A stretch of 64,000 nt of DNA from Ptiloglossa arizonensis (lineage: Eukaryota; Arthropoda; Insecta; Hymenoptera; Colletidae). The stretch spans positions 124,001 to 188,000 of the forward strand of contig NW_027478924.1 in NCBI RefSeq assembly GCF_051014685.1. Direction: 5' to 3'. Within the stretch, counting starts at the first letter, position 1; each line of letters begins with the position of its first letter. The position numbers were made by a program, and so were the translations under genes. Positions 53,329 through 64,000 of this stretch are shown here, one piece after another. The notes beneath the pieces are model-generated. The model saw only the letters and a program-made list of their open reading frames with translations, searched no databases and was not told the origin of the DNA.

Positions 53329-56300
53329 ATTGGGCGAGTAGCTACTTTCAGACGCAACAGGAATTTTTGGGTTTGGTCAAACCGTTCGCGAGATATGGGA
53401 GTTTGAAGCCAAGAAATGGTTGAGAAGACAACAAATTTTGCGCACTTCTGCTGCTCAAAACGCTTAACCAGAATGGCCTAGGGAGAAAATACACTTACCT
53501 TTGTAAACGGGCGAGTATCTATTTTCAGACGCAACAGGAATTTTTGGATTTGGTCAATCCGTTCGCGAGATATGGGAGTTTGAAGCTAAGAAATGGTTGA
53601 GAAGACAACAAATTTTGCGCACTTCTGCTGCTAAAAACGCTTAACCAGAATGGCCTAGGGAGAAAATACACATACCGTTGTAATCGGGCGAGTACCTACT
53701 TTCAGATGCAAGAGGAATTTTTGGGCTCGGCCAATCCGTTCGCGAGATATGGGAGTTTGAAGCTAAGAAATGGTTGAGAAGGCAACAAATTTCTCGCAAT
53801 TCTGCTGCTCCAAACGCTTAACCAGAATGGCCTAGGGAAAAAATACAAATACCGTTGCAATCGGGCGAGTTTCTAATTTCAGACGCAACAGGAATTTTTG
53901 GGTTTGGTCAATCCGTTCGCGAGATATGGGGGTTTGAAGCTAAGAAATGGTTGAGAAGGCAACAAATTTTTCGCACTTCTGCTGCTCCAAACGCTTAACA
54001 AGAGTTGCCTAGAGAAAAAATACACATACCGTTGTAATCGGGCGAGTAGGTACTTTCAGACGCAACAGGAATTTTTGGGTTTGGTCAATCCGTTCGCGAC
54101 ATATGGGAGTTTGAAGCTAAGAAATGGTTGAGAAGGCAACAAATTTCTCGCAATTCTGCTGCTCCAAACGCTTAACCAGGATGGCCTAGGGAGAAAATAC
54201 ACATACCGTTGTAATCGGGCGAGTAGCTACTCTCAGACGCAACAGGAATTTTTGGGTTTGGTCAATCCGTTCGCGACATATGGGAGTTTGAAGCTAAGAA
54301 ATGGTTGAGAAGGCAACAAATTTCTCGCAATTCTGCTGCTCCAAACGCTTAACCAGAATGGCCTAGGGAGAAAATACACATACCGTTGTAATCGGGCGAG
54401 TAGCTACTTTCAGACGCAACAGGAATTTTTGGGTTTTGTCAATCCGTTCGCGAGATATGGGAGTTTGAAGCTAAGAAATGGTTGAGAAGGCAACAAATTT
54501 CTCGCAATTCTGCTGCTCCAAACGCTTAACCAGAATGGCCTAGGGAAAAAATACAAATACCGTTGCAAACGGGCTACTTTCTACTTTCAGACGCAGCAGG
54601 AATTTTTGGGCTTGGTCAACCCTTTCGCGAGATATGGGAGTTTGAAGCTAAGAAATGGTTCAGAAGACAACAAATTTTTCCCACTTCTGCTGCTCCAAAT
54701 GCTTAACCAGAATGGCCTAGGGAAAAAATACACATACCGTTGTAATCGGGCGAGTTTCTACTTTCAGACGCAGCAGGAATTTTTGAGCTTGGTCAAACCG
54801 TTCGCGAGATACGGGAGTTTGAAGCTAAGAAATGGTTGAGAAGACAACAAATTTTGCGCAATTCTGCCGCTCCAAACGCTTAACAAGAATGGCCTAGAGA
54901 AAAAATACACAAACCTATGTAATCGGGCGAGTTTCTAATTTCAGATGCAAGAGGAATTTTTGGGCTCGGTCAATCCGTTCGCGAGATATGGGAGTTTGAA
55001 GCTAAGAAATGGTTGAGAAGGCAACAAATTTTTCGCACTTCTGCTGCTCCAAACGCTTAACAAGAGTTGCCTAGAGAAAAAATACACATACCGTTGTAAT
55101 CGGGCGAGTTTCTACTTTCAGACGCAACAGGAATTTTTGGGTTTGGTCAATCCGTTCGCGAGATATGGGGGTTTGAAGCTAAGAAATGGTTGAGAAGGCA
55201 ACAAATTTCTCGCAATTCTGCTGCTCCAAACGCTTAACCAGAATAGCCTAGGGAAAAAATACAAATACCGTTGCAAACGGGCTACTTTCTACTTTCAGAC
55301 GCAGCAGGAATTTTTGGGCTTGGTCAACCCTTTCGCGAGATATGGGAGTTTGAAGCTAAGAAATGGTTCAGCAGACAACAAATTTTTCCCACTTCTGCTG
55401 CTCCAAATGCTTAACCAGAAAGGCCTAGGGAAAAAATACACATACCGTTGTAATCGGGCGAGTTTCTACTTTCAGACGCAGCAGGAATTTTTGGGTTTGG
55501 TCAATCCGTTCGCGAGAAATGGGAGTTTGAAGCTAAGAAATGGTTGAGAAGGCAACAAATTTTGCGCACCTCTGCTGCTCCAAACGCTTAACCAGAATGG
55601 CAAAAGGGAAAAAATACACATACCGTTGTAATCGGGCGAGTTTCTACTTTCAGACGCAACAGGAATTTTTGGGTTTGGTCAATCCGTTCGCGAGATATGG
55701 GGGTTTGAAGCTAAGAAATGGTTGAGAAGGCAACAAATTTCTCGCAATTCTGCTGCTCCAAACGCTTAACCAGAATGGCCCAGGGAAAAAATACATATAC
55801 CGTTGTAATCGGGCGAGTTTCTACTTTCAGACGCAGCAGGAATTTTTGGGATTGGTCAATCCGTTCGCGAGAAATGGGAGTTAGAAGCTAAGAAATGGTT
55901 GAGAAGGCAACAAATTTTTCGCAGTTATGCTGCTCCAAACGCTTAACCAGAATGTCCTAGGGAAAAAATACACTTACCTTTGTAAACGGGCGAGTTACTA
56001 TTTTCAGACGCAACAGGAATTTTTGGGTTTGGTCAATACGTTCGCGAGATATGGGAGTTTGAAGCTAAGAAATGGTTGAGAAGGCAACAAATTTCTCGCA
56101 ATTCTGCTGCTCCAAACGCTTAACCAGAATGGCCTAGGGAAAAAATACAAATACCGTTGCAATCGGGCGAGTTTCTAATTTCAGACGCAACAGGAATTTT
56201 TGGGTTTGGTCAATCCGTTCGCGAGATATGGGGGTTTGAAGCTAAGAAATGGTTGAGAAGGCAACAAATTTTTCGCACTTCTGCTGCTCCAAACGCTTAA

Positions 56301-56649
56301 CAAGAGTTGCCTAGAGAAAAAATACACATACCGTTGTAATCGGGCGAGTAGCTACTTTCAGACGCAACAGGAATTTTTGGGTTTGGTCAATCCGTTCGCG
56401 ACATATGGGAGTTTGAAGCTAAGAAATGGTTGAGAAGGCAACAAATTTCTCGCAATTCTGCTGCTCCAAACGCTTAACCAGAATGGCCTAGGGAGAAAAT
56501 ACACATACCGTTGTAATCGGGCGAGTAGCTACTTTCAGACGCAACAGGAATTTTTGGGTTTGGTCAATCCGTTCGCGACATATGGGAGTTTGAAGCTAAG
56601 AAATGGTTGAGAAGGCAACAAATTTCTCGCAATTCTGCTGCTCCAAACG
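53329..56649 (+). repeat. Overlapping displaced satellite blocks
   Basis: 53760-55125 matches 56062-57427 at 2302 bp. From 54348 on it also matches 51161 (3187 bp) and 49745. The units with GCGACATATGG and GTAGCTAC come in small runs here. No gene. Confidence 0.82.
54800..54816 (+). other. Exact CENP-B box core
   Basis: Counterpart of the 51613 site, 3187 bp downstream. Confidence 0.55.
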
Positions 56650-58994
56650 CTTAACCAGAATGGCCTAGGGAGAAAATACACATACCGTTGTAATCGGGCG
56701 AGTAGCTACTTTCAGACGCAACAGGAATTTTTGGGTTTTGTCAATCCGTTCGCGAGATATGGGAGTTTGAAGCTAAGAAATGGTTGAGAAGGCAACAAAT
56801 TTCTCGCAATTCTGCTGCTCCAAACGCTTAACCAGAATGGCCTAGGGAAAAAATACAAATACCGTTGCAAACGGGCTACTTTCTACTTTCAGACGCAGCA
56901 GGAATTTTTGGGCTTGGTCAACCCTTTCGCGAGATATGGGAGTTTGAAGCTAAGAAATGGTTCAGAAGACAACAAATTTTTCCCACTTCTGCTGCTCCAC
57001 ATGCTTAACCAGAATGGCCTAGGGAAAAAATACACATACCGTTGTAATCGGGCGAGTTTCTACTTTCAGACGCAGCAGGAATTTTTGAGCTTGGTCAAAC
57101 CGTTCGCGAGATACGGGAGTTTGAAGCTAAGAAATGGTTGAGAAGACAACAAATTTTGCGCAATTCTGCCGCTCCAAACGCTTAACAAGAATGGCCTAGA
57201 GAAAAAATACACATACCTATGTAATCGGGCGAGTTTCTAATTTCAGATGCAAGAGGAATTTTTGGGCTCGGTCAATCCGTTCGCGAGATATGGGAGTTTG
57301 AAGCTAAGAAATGGTTGAGAAGGCAACAAATTTTTCGCACTTCTGCTGCTCCAAACGCTTAACAAGAGTTGCCTAGAGAAAAAATACACATACCGTTGTA
57401 ATCGGGCGAGTTTCTACTTTCAGACGCAGCAGGAATTTTTGGGTTTGGTCAATCCGTTCGCGAGAAATGGGAGTTTGAAGCTAAGAAATGGTTGAGAAGG
57501 CAACAAATTTCTCGCAATTCTGCTGCTCCAAACGCTTAACCAGAATGGCCTAGGGAAAAAATACATATACCGTTGTAATCGGGCGAGTTTCTACTTTCAG
57601 ACGCAGCAGGAATTTTTGGGATTGGTCAATCCGTTCGCGAGAAATGGGAGTTAGAAGCTAAGAAATGGTTGAGAAGGCAACAAATTTTTCGCAGTTATGC
57701 TGCTCCAAACGCTTAACCAGAATGTCCTAGGGAAAAAATACACTTACCTTTGTAAACGGGCGAGTTACTATTTTCAGACGCAACAGGAATTTTTGGGTTT
57801 GGTCAATACGTTCGCGAGATATGGGAGTTTGAAGCCAAGAAATGGTTGAGAAGACAACAAATTTTGCGCACTTCTGCTGCTCAAAACGCTTAACCAGAAT
57901 GGCCTAGGGAGAAAATACACATACCGTTGTAATCGGGCGAGTACCTACTTTCAGATGCAAGAGGAATTTTTGGGCTCGGCCAATCCGTTCGCGAGATATG
58001 TGAGTTTGAAGCTAAGAAATGGTTGAGAAGGCAACAAATTTCTCGCAATTCTGCTGCTCCAAACGCTTAACCAGAATGGCCTAGGGAAAAAATACAAATA
58101 CCGTTGCAATCGGGCGAGTTTCTAATTTCAGACGCAACAGGAATTTTTGGGTTTGGTCAATCCGTTCGCGAGATATGGGGGTTTGAAGCTAAGAAATGGT
58201 TGAGAAGGCAACAAATTTCTCGCAATTCTGCTGCTCCAAACGCTTAACCAGAATGGCCTAGGGAAAAAATACAAATACCGTTGCAAACGGGCTACTTTCT
58301 ACTTTCAGACGCAGCAGGAATTTTTGGGCTTGGTCAACCCTTTCGCGAGATATGGGAGTTTGAAGCTAAGAAATGGTTCAGCAGACAACAAATTTTTCCC
58401 ACTTCTGCTGCTCCAAATGCTTAACCAGAAAGGCCTAGGGAAAAAATACACATACCGTTGTAATCGGGCGAGTTTCTACTTTCAGACGCAGCAGGAATTT
58501 TTGGGTTTGGTCAATCCGTTCGCGAGAAATGGGAGTTTGAAGCTAAGAAATGGTTGAGAAGGCAACAAATTTTGCGCACCTCTGCTGCTCCAAACGCTTA
58601 ACCAGAATGGCAAAAGGGAAAAAATACACTTACCTTTGTAATCGGGCGAGTTTCTATTTTCAGACGCAACCGGAATTTTTGGGTTTGGTCAATCCGTTCG
58701 CGAGAAATGGGAGTTTGAAGCTAAGAAATGGTTGAGAAGGCAGCAAATTTTTCGCAGTTCTGCTGCTCCAAACGCTTAACCAGAATGGCCTAGGGAGAAA
58801 ATACACATACCGTTGTAATCGGGCGAGTAGCTACTTTCAGACGCAACAGGAATTTTTGGGTTTGGTCAATCCGTTCGCGACATATGGGAGTTTGAAGCTA
58901 AGAAATGGTTGAGAAGGCAACAAATTTTTCGCACTGCTGCTGCTCCAAACGCTTAACAAGAGTTGCCTAGAGAAAAAATACACATACCGTTGTA
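56650..58994 (+). repeat. Displaced copy of 51161-53328 with one extra monomer
   Basis: The extra unit is inserted after about 58328 and carries CAACCCTTTCGCG and TTTTTCCCACTTCTG. The part from about 58326 to 58865 recurs at 63461-64000, 5135 bp away, running to the edge of the window. Confidence 0.85.
57102..57118 (+). other. Exact CENP-B box core
   Basis: Counterpart of the 54800 site, 2302 bp downstream. Confidence 0.55.
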
Positions 58995-60007
58995 ATCGGG
59001 CGAGTTTCTACTTTCAGACGCAGCAGGAATTTTTGGGTTTGGTCAATCCGTTCGCGAGAAATTGGAGTTTGAAGCTAAGAAATGGTTGAGAAGGCAACAA
59101 ATTTTTCGCAGTTCTGCTGCTCCAAACGCTTAACCAGAATGGCCTAGGGAAAAAATACACTTACCTTTGTAAACGGGCGAGTATCTATTTTCAGACGCAA
59201 CAGGAGCTTTTGGGTTTGGTCAATCCGTTCGCGAGATATGGTAGTTTGAAGCTAAGAAATGGTTGAGAAGACAACAAATTTTGCGCAGTTCTGCTGCCCC
59301 AAACGCTTACCAAGAATGGCCTGGGTAGAAAATAGACATACCGTTGTAATCGGGCGAGTACCTACTTTCAGACGCAGCAGGAATTTTTGGGTTTGGTCAA
59401 TCCGTTCGCGAGAAATGGGAGTTTGAAGCTAAGAAATGGTTGAGAAGGCAACAAATTTTTCGCATTTCTGCTGCTCCAAACGCTTAACCAGAATGGCCTA
59501 GGGAGAAAATACACATACCGTTGTAATCGGGCGAGTAGCTACTTTCAGACGCAACAGGAATTTTTGGGCTTGGTCAAACCGTTCGCGAGATATGGGAGTT
59601 TGAAGCTTAGAAATGGTTGAGAAGGCAACAAATTTGTCGCACTTCTGCTGCTCCAAACGCTTAACCAGAATGGCCTAGGGAGAAAATACAAATACCGTTG
59701 CAATCGGGCTACTTTCTACTTTCAGACGCAGCAGGAATTTTTGGGCTTGGTCAATCCTTTCGCGAGATATGGGAGTTTGAAGCTAAGAAATGGTTCAGCA
59801 GACAACAAATTTTTCCCACTTCTGTTGCTCCAAAGGCTTAACCAGAATGGCCTTGGGAAAAAATACACATACCTTTGTAAACGGGCGAGTTTCTATTTTC
59901 AGACGCAACAGGAATTTTTGGGTTTGGTCAATCCGTTCGCGAGATATGGGAGTTTGAAGCTAAGAAATGGTTGAGAAGACAACAAATTTTGCGCACTTCT
60001 GCTTTTC

Positions 60008-60715
60008 CAAACGCTTAACAAGAATGGCCTAGGGAAAAAATACACATACCGTTGTAATCGGGCGAGTAGCTACTTTCAGACGCAACAGGAATTTTTGGGT
60101 TTGGTCAATCCGTTCGCGAGATATGGGAGTTTGAAGCTAAGAAATGGTTGAGAAGGCAACAAACTTTACGCACTGCTGCTGCTCCAAACGCTTAACAAGA
60201 GTTGCCTAGAGAAAAAATACACATACCGTTGAAATCGGGCGAGTTTCTACTTTCAGACGCAGCAGGAATTTTTGGGTTTGGTCAATCCGTTCGCGAGAAA
60301 TGGGAGTTTGAAGCTAAGAAATGGTTGAGAAGGCAACAAATTTTTCGCAGTACTGCTGCTCCAAACGCTTAACAAGAATGGCCTAGGGAAAAAATACACA
60401 TACCGTTGTAATCGGGCGAGTAGCTACTTTCAGACGCAACAGGAATTTTTGGGGTTGGTCAATCCGTTCGCGAGATATGGGAGTTTGAAGCTAAGAAATG
60501 GTTGAGAAGGCAACAAACTTTACGCACTGCTGCTGCTCCAAACGCTTAACAAGAGTTGCCTAGAGAAAAAAGACACATACCGTTGAAATCGGGCGAGTTT
60601 CTACTTTCAGACGCAGCAGGAATTTTTGGGTTTGGTCAATCCGTTCGCGAGAAATGGGAGTTTGAAGCTAAGAAATGGTTGAGAAGGCAACAAATTTTTC
60701 GCAGTACTGCTGCTC
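60008..60715 (+). repeat. Tandem dimer duplication (354 bp each)
   Basis: 60008-60361 and 60362-60715 share CAAACTTTACGCAC, CGTTGAAATCGGG and GCAGTACTGC, which I did not notice elsewhere in the window. The copies differ at GGGTTGGTC for GGTTTGGTC and AAAAAGACAC for AAAATACAC. Confidence 0.85.
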
Positions 60716-62059
60716 CAAACGCTTAACCAGAATGGCCTAGGGAAAAAAATACACTTACCTTTGTAAACGGGCGAGTATCTATTTTCAGACGCAACAGGAA
60801 TTTTTGGATTTGGTCAATCCGTTCGCGAGATATGGGAGTTTGAAGCTAAGAAATGGTTGAGAAGACAACAAATTTTGCGCATTTCTGCTGCTAAAAACGC
60901 TTAACCAGAACGGCCTAGGGAGAAAATACACATACCGTTGTAATCGGGCGAGTACCTACTTTCAGACGCAACAGGAATTTTTGGGTTTGGTCAATCCGTT
61001 CGCGAGATATGGGAGTTTGAAGCTAAGAAATGGTTGAGAAGGCAACAAATTTCTCGCAATTCTGCTGCTCCAAACGCTTAACCTGAATGGCCTAGGGAAA
61101 AAATACAAATACCGTTGCAATCGGGCTAGTTTCTACTTTCAGACGCAGCAGGAATTTTTGGGTTTGGTCAATCCGTTCGCGAGAAATGGGAGTTTGAAGC
61201 TAAGAAATGGTTGAGAAGGCAACAAATTTTTCGTAGTTATGCTGCTCCAAACGCTTAACCAGAATGGCCTAGGGAAAAAATACACTTACCTTTGTAAACG
61301 GGCGAGTTTCTATTTTCAGACGCAACAGGAATTTTTGGGTTTGGTCAATCCGTTCGCGAGATATGGGAGTTTGAAGCTAAGAAATGGTTGAGAAGACCAC
61401 AAATTTTGCGCACTTCTGCTGCTCAAAACGCTTAACCAGAATGGCCTAGGGAGAAAATACACATACCGTTGTAATCGGGCGAGTACCTACTTTCAGATGC
61501 AAGAGGAATTTTTGGGCTCGGCCAATCCGTTCGCGAGATATGGGAGTTTGAAGATAAGAAATGGTTGAGAAGGCAACAAATTTCTCGCAATTCTGCTGCT
61601 CCAAACGCTTAACCAGAATGGCCTAGGGAAAAAATACAAATACCGTTGCAATCGGGCGAGTTTCTAATTTCAGACGCAACAGGAATTTTTGGGTTTGGTC
61701 AATCCGTTCGCGAGATATGGGGGTTTGAAGCTAAGAAATGGTTGAGAAGGCAACAAATTTCTCGCAATTCTGCTGCTCCAAACGCTTAACCAGAATGGCC
61801 TAGGGAAAAAATACAAATACCGTTGCAAACGGGCTACTTTCTACTTTCAGACGCAGCAGGAATTTTTGGGCTTGGTCAACCCTTTCGCGAGATATGGGAG
61901 TTTGAAGCTAAGAAATGGTTCAGCAGACAACAAATTTTTCCCACTTCTGCTGCGCCAAATGCTTAACCAGAAAGGCCTAGGGAAAAAATACACATACCGT
62001 TGTAATCGGGCGAGTTTCTACTTTCAGACGCAGCAGGAATTTTTGAGCTTGGTCAAACC

Positions 62060-62076
62060 GTTCGCGAGATACGGGA
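62060..62076 (+). other. Exact CENP-B box core
   Basis: Last exact box in the window, in a GAGCTTGGTCAAACC unit after a TTTTTCCCACTTCTG unit, related to the 57102 context. Confidence 0.55.
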
Positions 62077-63460
62077 GTTTGAAGCTAAGAAATGGTTGAG
62101 AAGACAACAAATTTTGCGCACTTCTGCCGCTCCAAACGCTTAACAAGAATGGCCTAGAGAAAAAATACACACACCTTTGTAATCGGGCGAGTTTCTAATT
62201 TCAGATGCAAGAGGAATTTTTGGGCTCGGTCAATCCGTTCGCGAGATATGGGAGTTTGAAGCTAAGAAATGGTTGAGAAGGCAACAAATTTTTCGCACTT
62301 CTGCTGCTCCAAACGCTTAACAAGAGTTGCCTAGAGAAAAAATACACATACCGTTGTAATCGGGCGAGTTTCTACTTTCAGACGCAGCAGGAATTTTTGG
62401 GTTTGGACAATCCGTTCGCGAGAAATGGGAGTTTGAAGCTAAGAAATGGTTGAGAAGACAACAAATTTTGCGCACTTCTGCTGCTAAAAACGCTTAACCA
62501 GAATGGCCTAGGGAGAAAATACACATACCGTTGTAATCGGGCGAGTACCTACTTTCAGATGCAAGAGGAATTTTTGGGCTCGGCCAATCCGTTCGCGAGA
62601 TATGGGAGTTTGAAGCTAAGAAATGGTTGAGAAGGCAACAAATTTCTCGCAATTCTGCAGCTCCAAACGCTTAACCAGAATGGCCTAGGGAAAAAATACA
62701 AATACCGTTGCAATCGGGCGAGTTTCTAATTTCAGACGCAACAGGAATTTTTGGGTTTGGGCAATCCGTTCGCGAGATATGGGAGTTTGAAGCTAAGAAA
62801 TGTCTGAGAAGACAACAAATTTTTCGCAATTCTGCTGCTCCAAACGCTTAACCAGAACGGCCTAGGGAGAAAATACACATACCGTTGTAATCGGGCGAGT
62901 ACCTACTTTCAGACGCAACAGGAATTTTTGGGTTTGGTCAATCCGTTCGCGAGATATGGGAGTTTGAAGCTAAGAAATGGTTGAGAAGGCAACAAATTTC
63001 TCGCAATTCTGCTGCTCCAAACGCTTAACCTGAATGGCCTAGGGAAAAAATACAAATACCGTTGCAATCGGGCTAGTTTCTACTTTCAGACGCAGCAGGA
63101 ATTTTTGGGTTTGGTCAATCCGTTCGCGAGAAATGGGAGTTTGAAGCTAAGAAATGGTTGAGAAGGCAGCAAATTTTTCGCAGTTCTGCTGCTCCAAACG
63201 CTTAACCAGAATGGCCTAGGGAGAAAATACACATACCGTTGTAATCGGGCGAGTAGCTACTTTCAGACGCAACAGGAATTTTTGGGTTTGGTCAATCCGT
63301 TCGCGAGAAATGGGAGTTTGAAGCTAAGAAATGGTTGAGAAGGCAACAAATTTTTCGTAGTTATGCTGCTCCAAACGCTTAACCAGAATGGCCTAGGGAG
63401 AAAATACACATACCGTTGCAAACGGGCTACTTTCTACTTTCAGACGCAGCAGGAATTTTT

Positions 63461-64000
63461 GGGCTTGGTCAACCCTTTCGCGAGATATGGGAGTTTGAAG
63501 CTAAGAAATGGTTCAGCAGACAACAAATTTTTCCCACTTCTGCTGCTCCAAATGCTTAACCAGAAAGGCCTAGGGAAAAAATACACATACCGTTGTAATC
63601 GGGCGAGTTTCTACTTTCAGACGCAGCAGGAATTTTTGGGTTTGGTCAATCCGTTCGCGAGAAATGGGAGTTTGAAGCTAAGAAATGGTTGAGAAGGCAA
63701 CAAATTTTGCGCACCTCTGCTGCTCCAAACGCTTAACCAGAATGGCAAAAGGGAAAAAATACACTTACCTTTGTAATCGGGCGAGTTTCTATTTTCAGAC
63801 GCAACCGGAATTTTTGGGTTTGGTCAATCCGTTCGCGAGAAATGGGAGTTTGAAGCTAAGAAATGGTTGAGAAGGCAGCAAATTTTTCGCAGTTCTGCTG
63901 CTCCAAACGCTTAACCAGAATGGCCTAGGGAGAAAATACACATACCGTTGTAATCGGGCGAGTAGCTACTTTCAGACGCAACAGGAATTTTTGGGTTTGG
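63461..64000 (+). repeat. Displaced copy of 58326-58865, cut by the window edge
   Basis: I see the two segments as identical over their visible length, including the GGCAAAAGGG variant at 63746 (counterpart 58611). Confidence 0.85.

Larger units (their letters stand above)
58995..63460 (+). repeat. Right-end satellite units
   Basis: This stretch contains a 354-bp dimer duplication at 60008-60715. It also holds an 11-monomer displacement: the segment with AGAACGGCC and AACCTGAATGG near 60906-61205 recurs near 62855-63138, about 1947 bp away. No gene. Confidence 0.82.
1..64000 (+). repeat. 177-bp satellite DNA array, uninterrupted head-to-tail
   Basis: Every part of the window aligns to one 177-bp unit in one orientation. 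With unit position 1 set at the GGG of GGGTTTGGTC, the window begins at unit position 39 and ends at position 8. The first unit start is at 140 and the last at 63993, which is 361 units averaging 176.9 bp. Neighbouring units differ by substitutions at recurrent variable sites and by rare 1-3 base indels. The unit length is close to a nucleosome repeat, as in many centromeric satellites (established knowledge). No unique sequence, transposon, simple repeat tract or inversion breaks the array. A centromeric or pericentromeric location is inferred. The family is not one I recognise; it does not resemble human alpha satellite or Brassica CentBr as I know them. Confidence 0.98.

Noticed and set aside
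1..64000. A CRISPR array
   Set aside because: The repeated unit is 177 bp and adjacent units are contiguous with no unique spacers.
1..64000. Tandem protein-coding repeats (a giant repeat protein gene)
   Set aside because: In-frame stops occur in most units in every frame, and one-base indels shift the frame often.
1..64000. rRNA spacer or 5S gene cluster
   Set aside because: No internal control region, no T-run terminator pattern at a fixed gene end, and no recognisable 5S or other RNA gene sequence in the unit.
1..64000. Human or primate alpha satellite because of the box and similar length
   Set aside because: The unit is 177 bp, not 171, and outside the box it shows none of the alpha-satellite landmark sequence I know.

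Overview
The whole 64 kb window is one uninterrupted tandem array of a satellite DNA with a 177-bp monomer. It holds 361 complete units plus a partial unit at each end, with a mean length of about 176.9 bp. All units run in the same direction. I see no gene, RNA gene, transposon, inversion or unique-sequence interruption anywhere. This is eukaryotic heterochromatin, plausibly centromeric or pericentromeric. I do not recognise the satellite family and cannot name the host. The monomer is 43.5% G+C and carries nine CpG dinucleotides, so CpG is not depleted (observed/expected about 1.1).

Layout. About 1-13.4 kb is a 'left' flavour, with units carrying GAAATTGTAG, GGGCCCAGGG or TTGAACGGCAACAACC. 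It includes a 10-monomer block repeated in tandem (4967-6730 and 6731-8497), a partial third copy (8880-9965) and a further partial copy (12770-13385). About 13.4-18.4 kb is more mixed. 18405-24413 is a nearly identical triplication of an 11-monomer unit whose middle copy has gained one extra monomer. 24.4-39.2 kb is a mosaic of small 2-, 3- and 4-monomer duplications. At 39244-39674 a block of left-flavour units reappears that matches bases 1-431 with one internal mismatch. 41211-44228 and 44575-47592 are two nearly identical copies lying 3364 bp (19 monomers) apart. 49.7-64 kb is built from overlapping blocks displaced by 8, 13, 17-18, 29 and 31 monomers, suggesting a loose higher-order period of 5.1-5.7 kb.

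The most interesting signal is inside the monomer. Nineteen copies contain an exact match to the nine-base core of the mammalian CENP-B box (NTTCGNNNNANNCGGGN). Most of the other copies differ from it by one C-to-T change at a CpG. A weaker second box-like segment lies 112 bp downstream in the same orientation. If a CENP-B-like protein binds here, the array is a strong centromere candidate; the sequence alone cannot prove that.

Because 177 is divisible by three, the satellite can stay open across several units and gives spurious ORFs of up to 236 codons. None is a credible gene.
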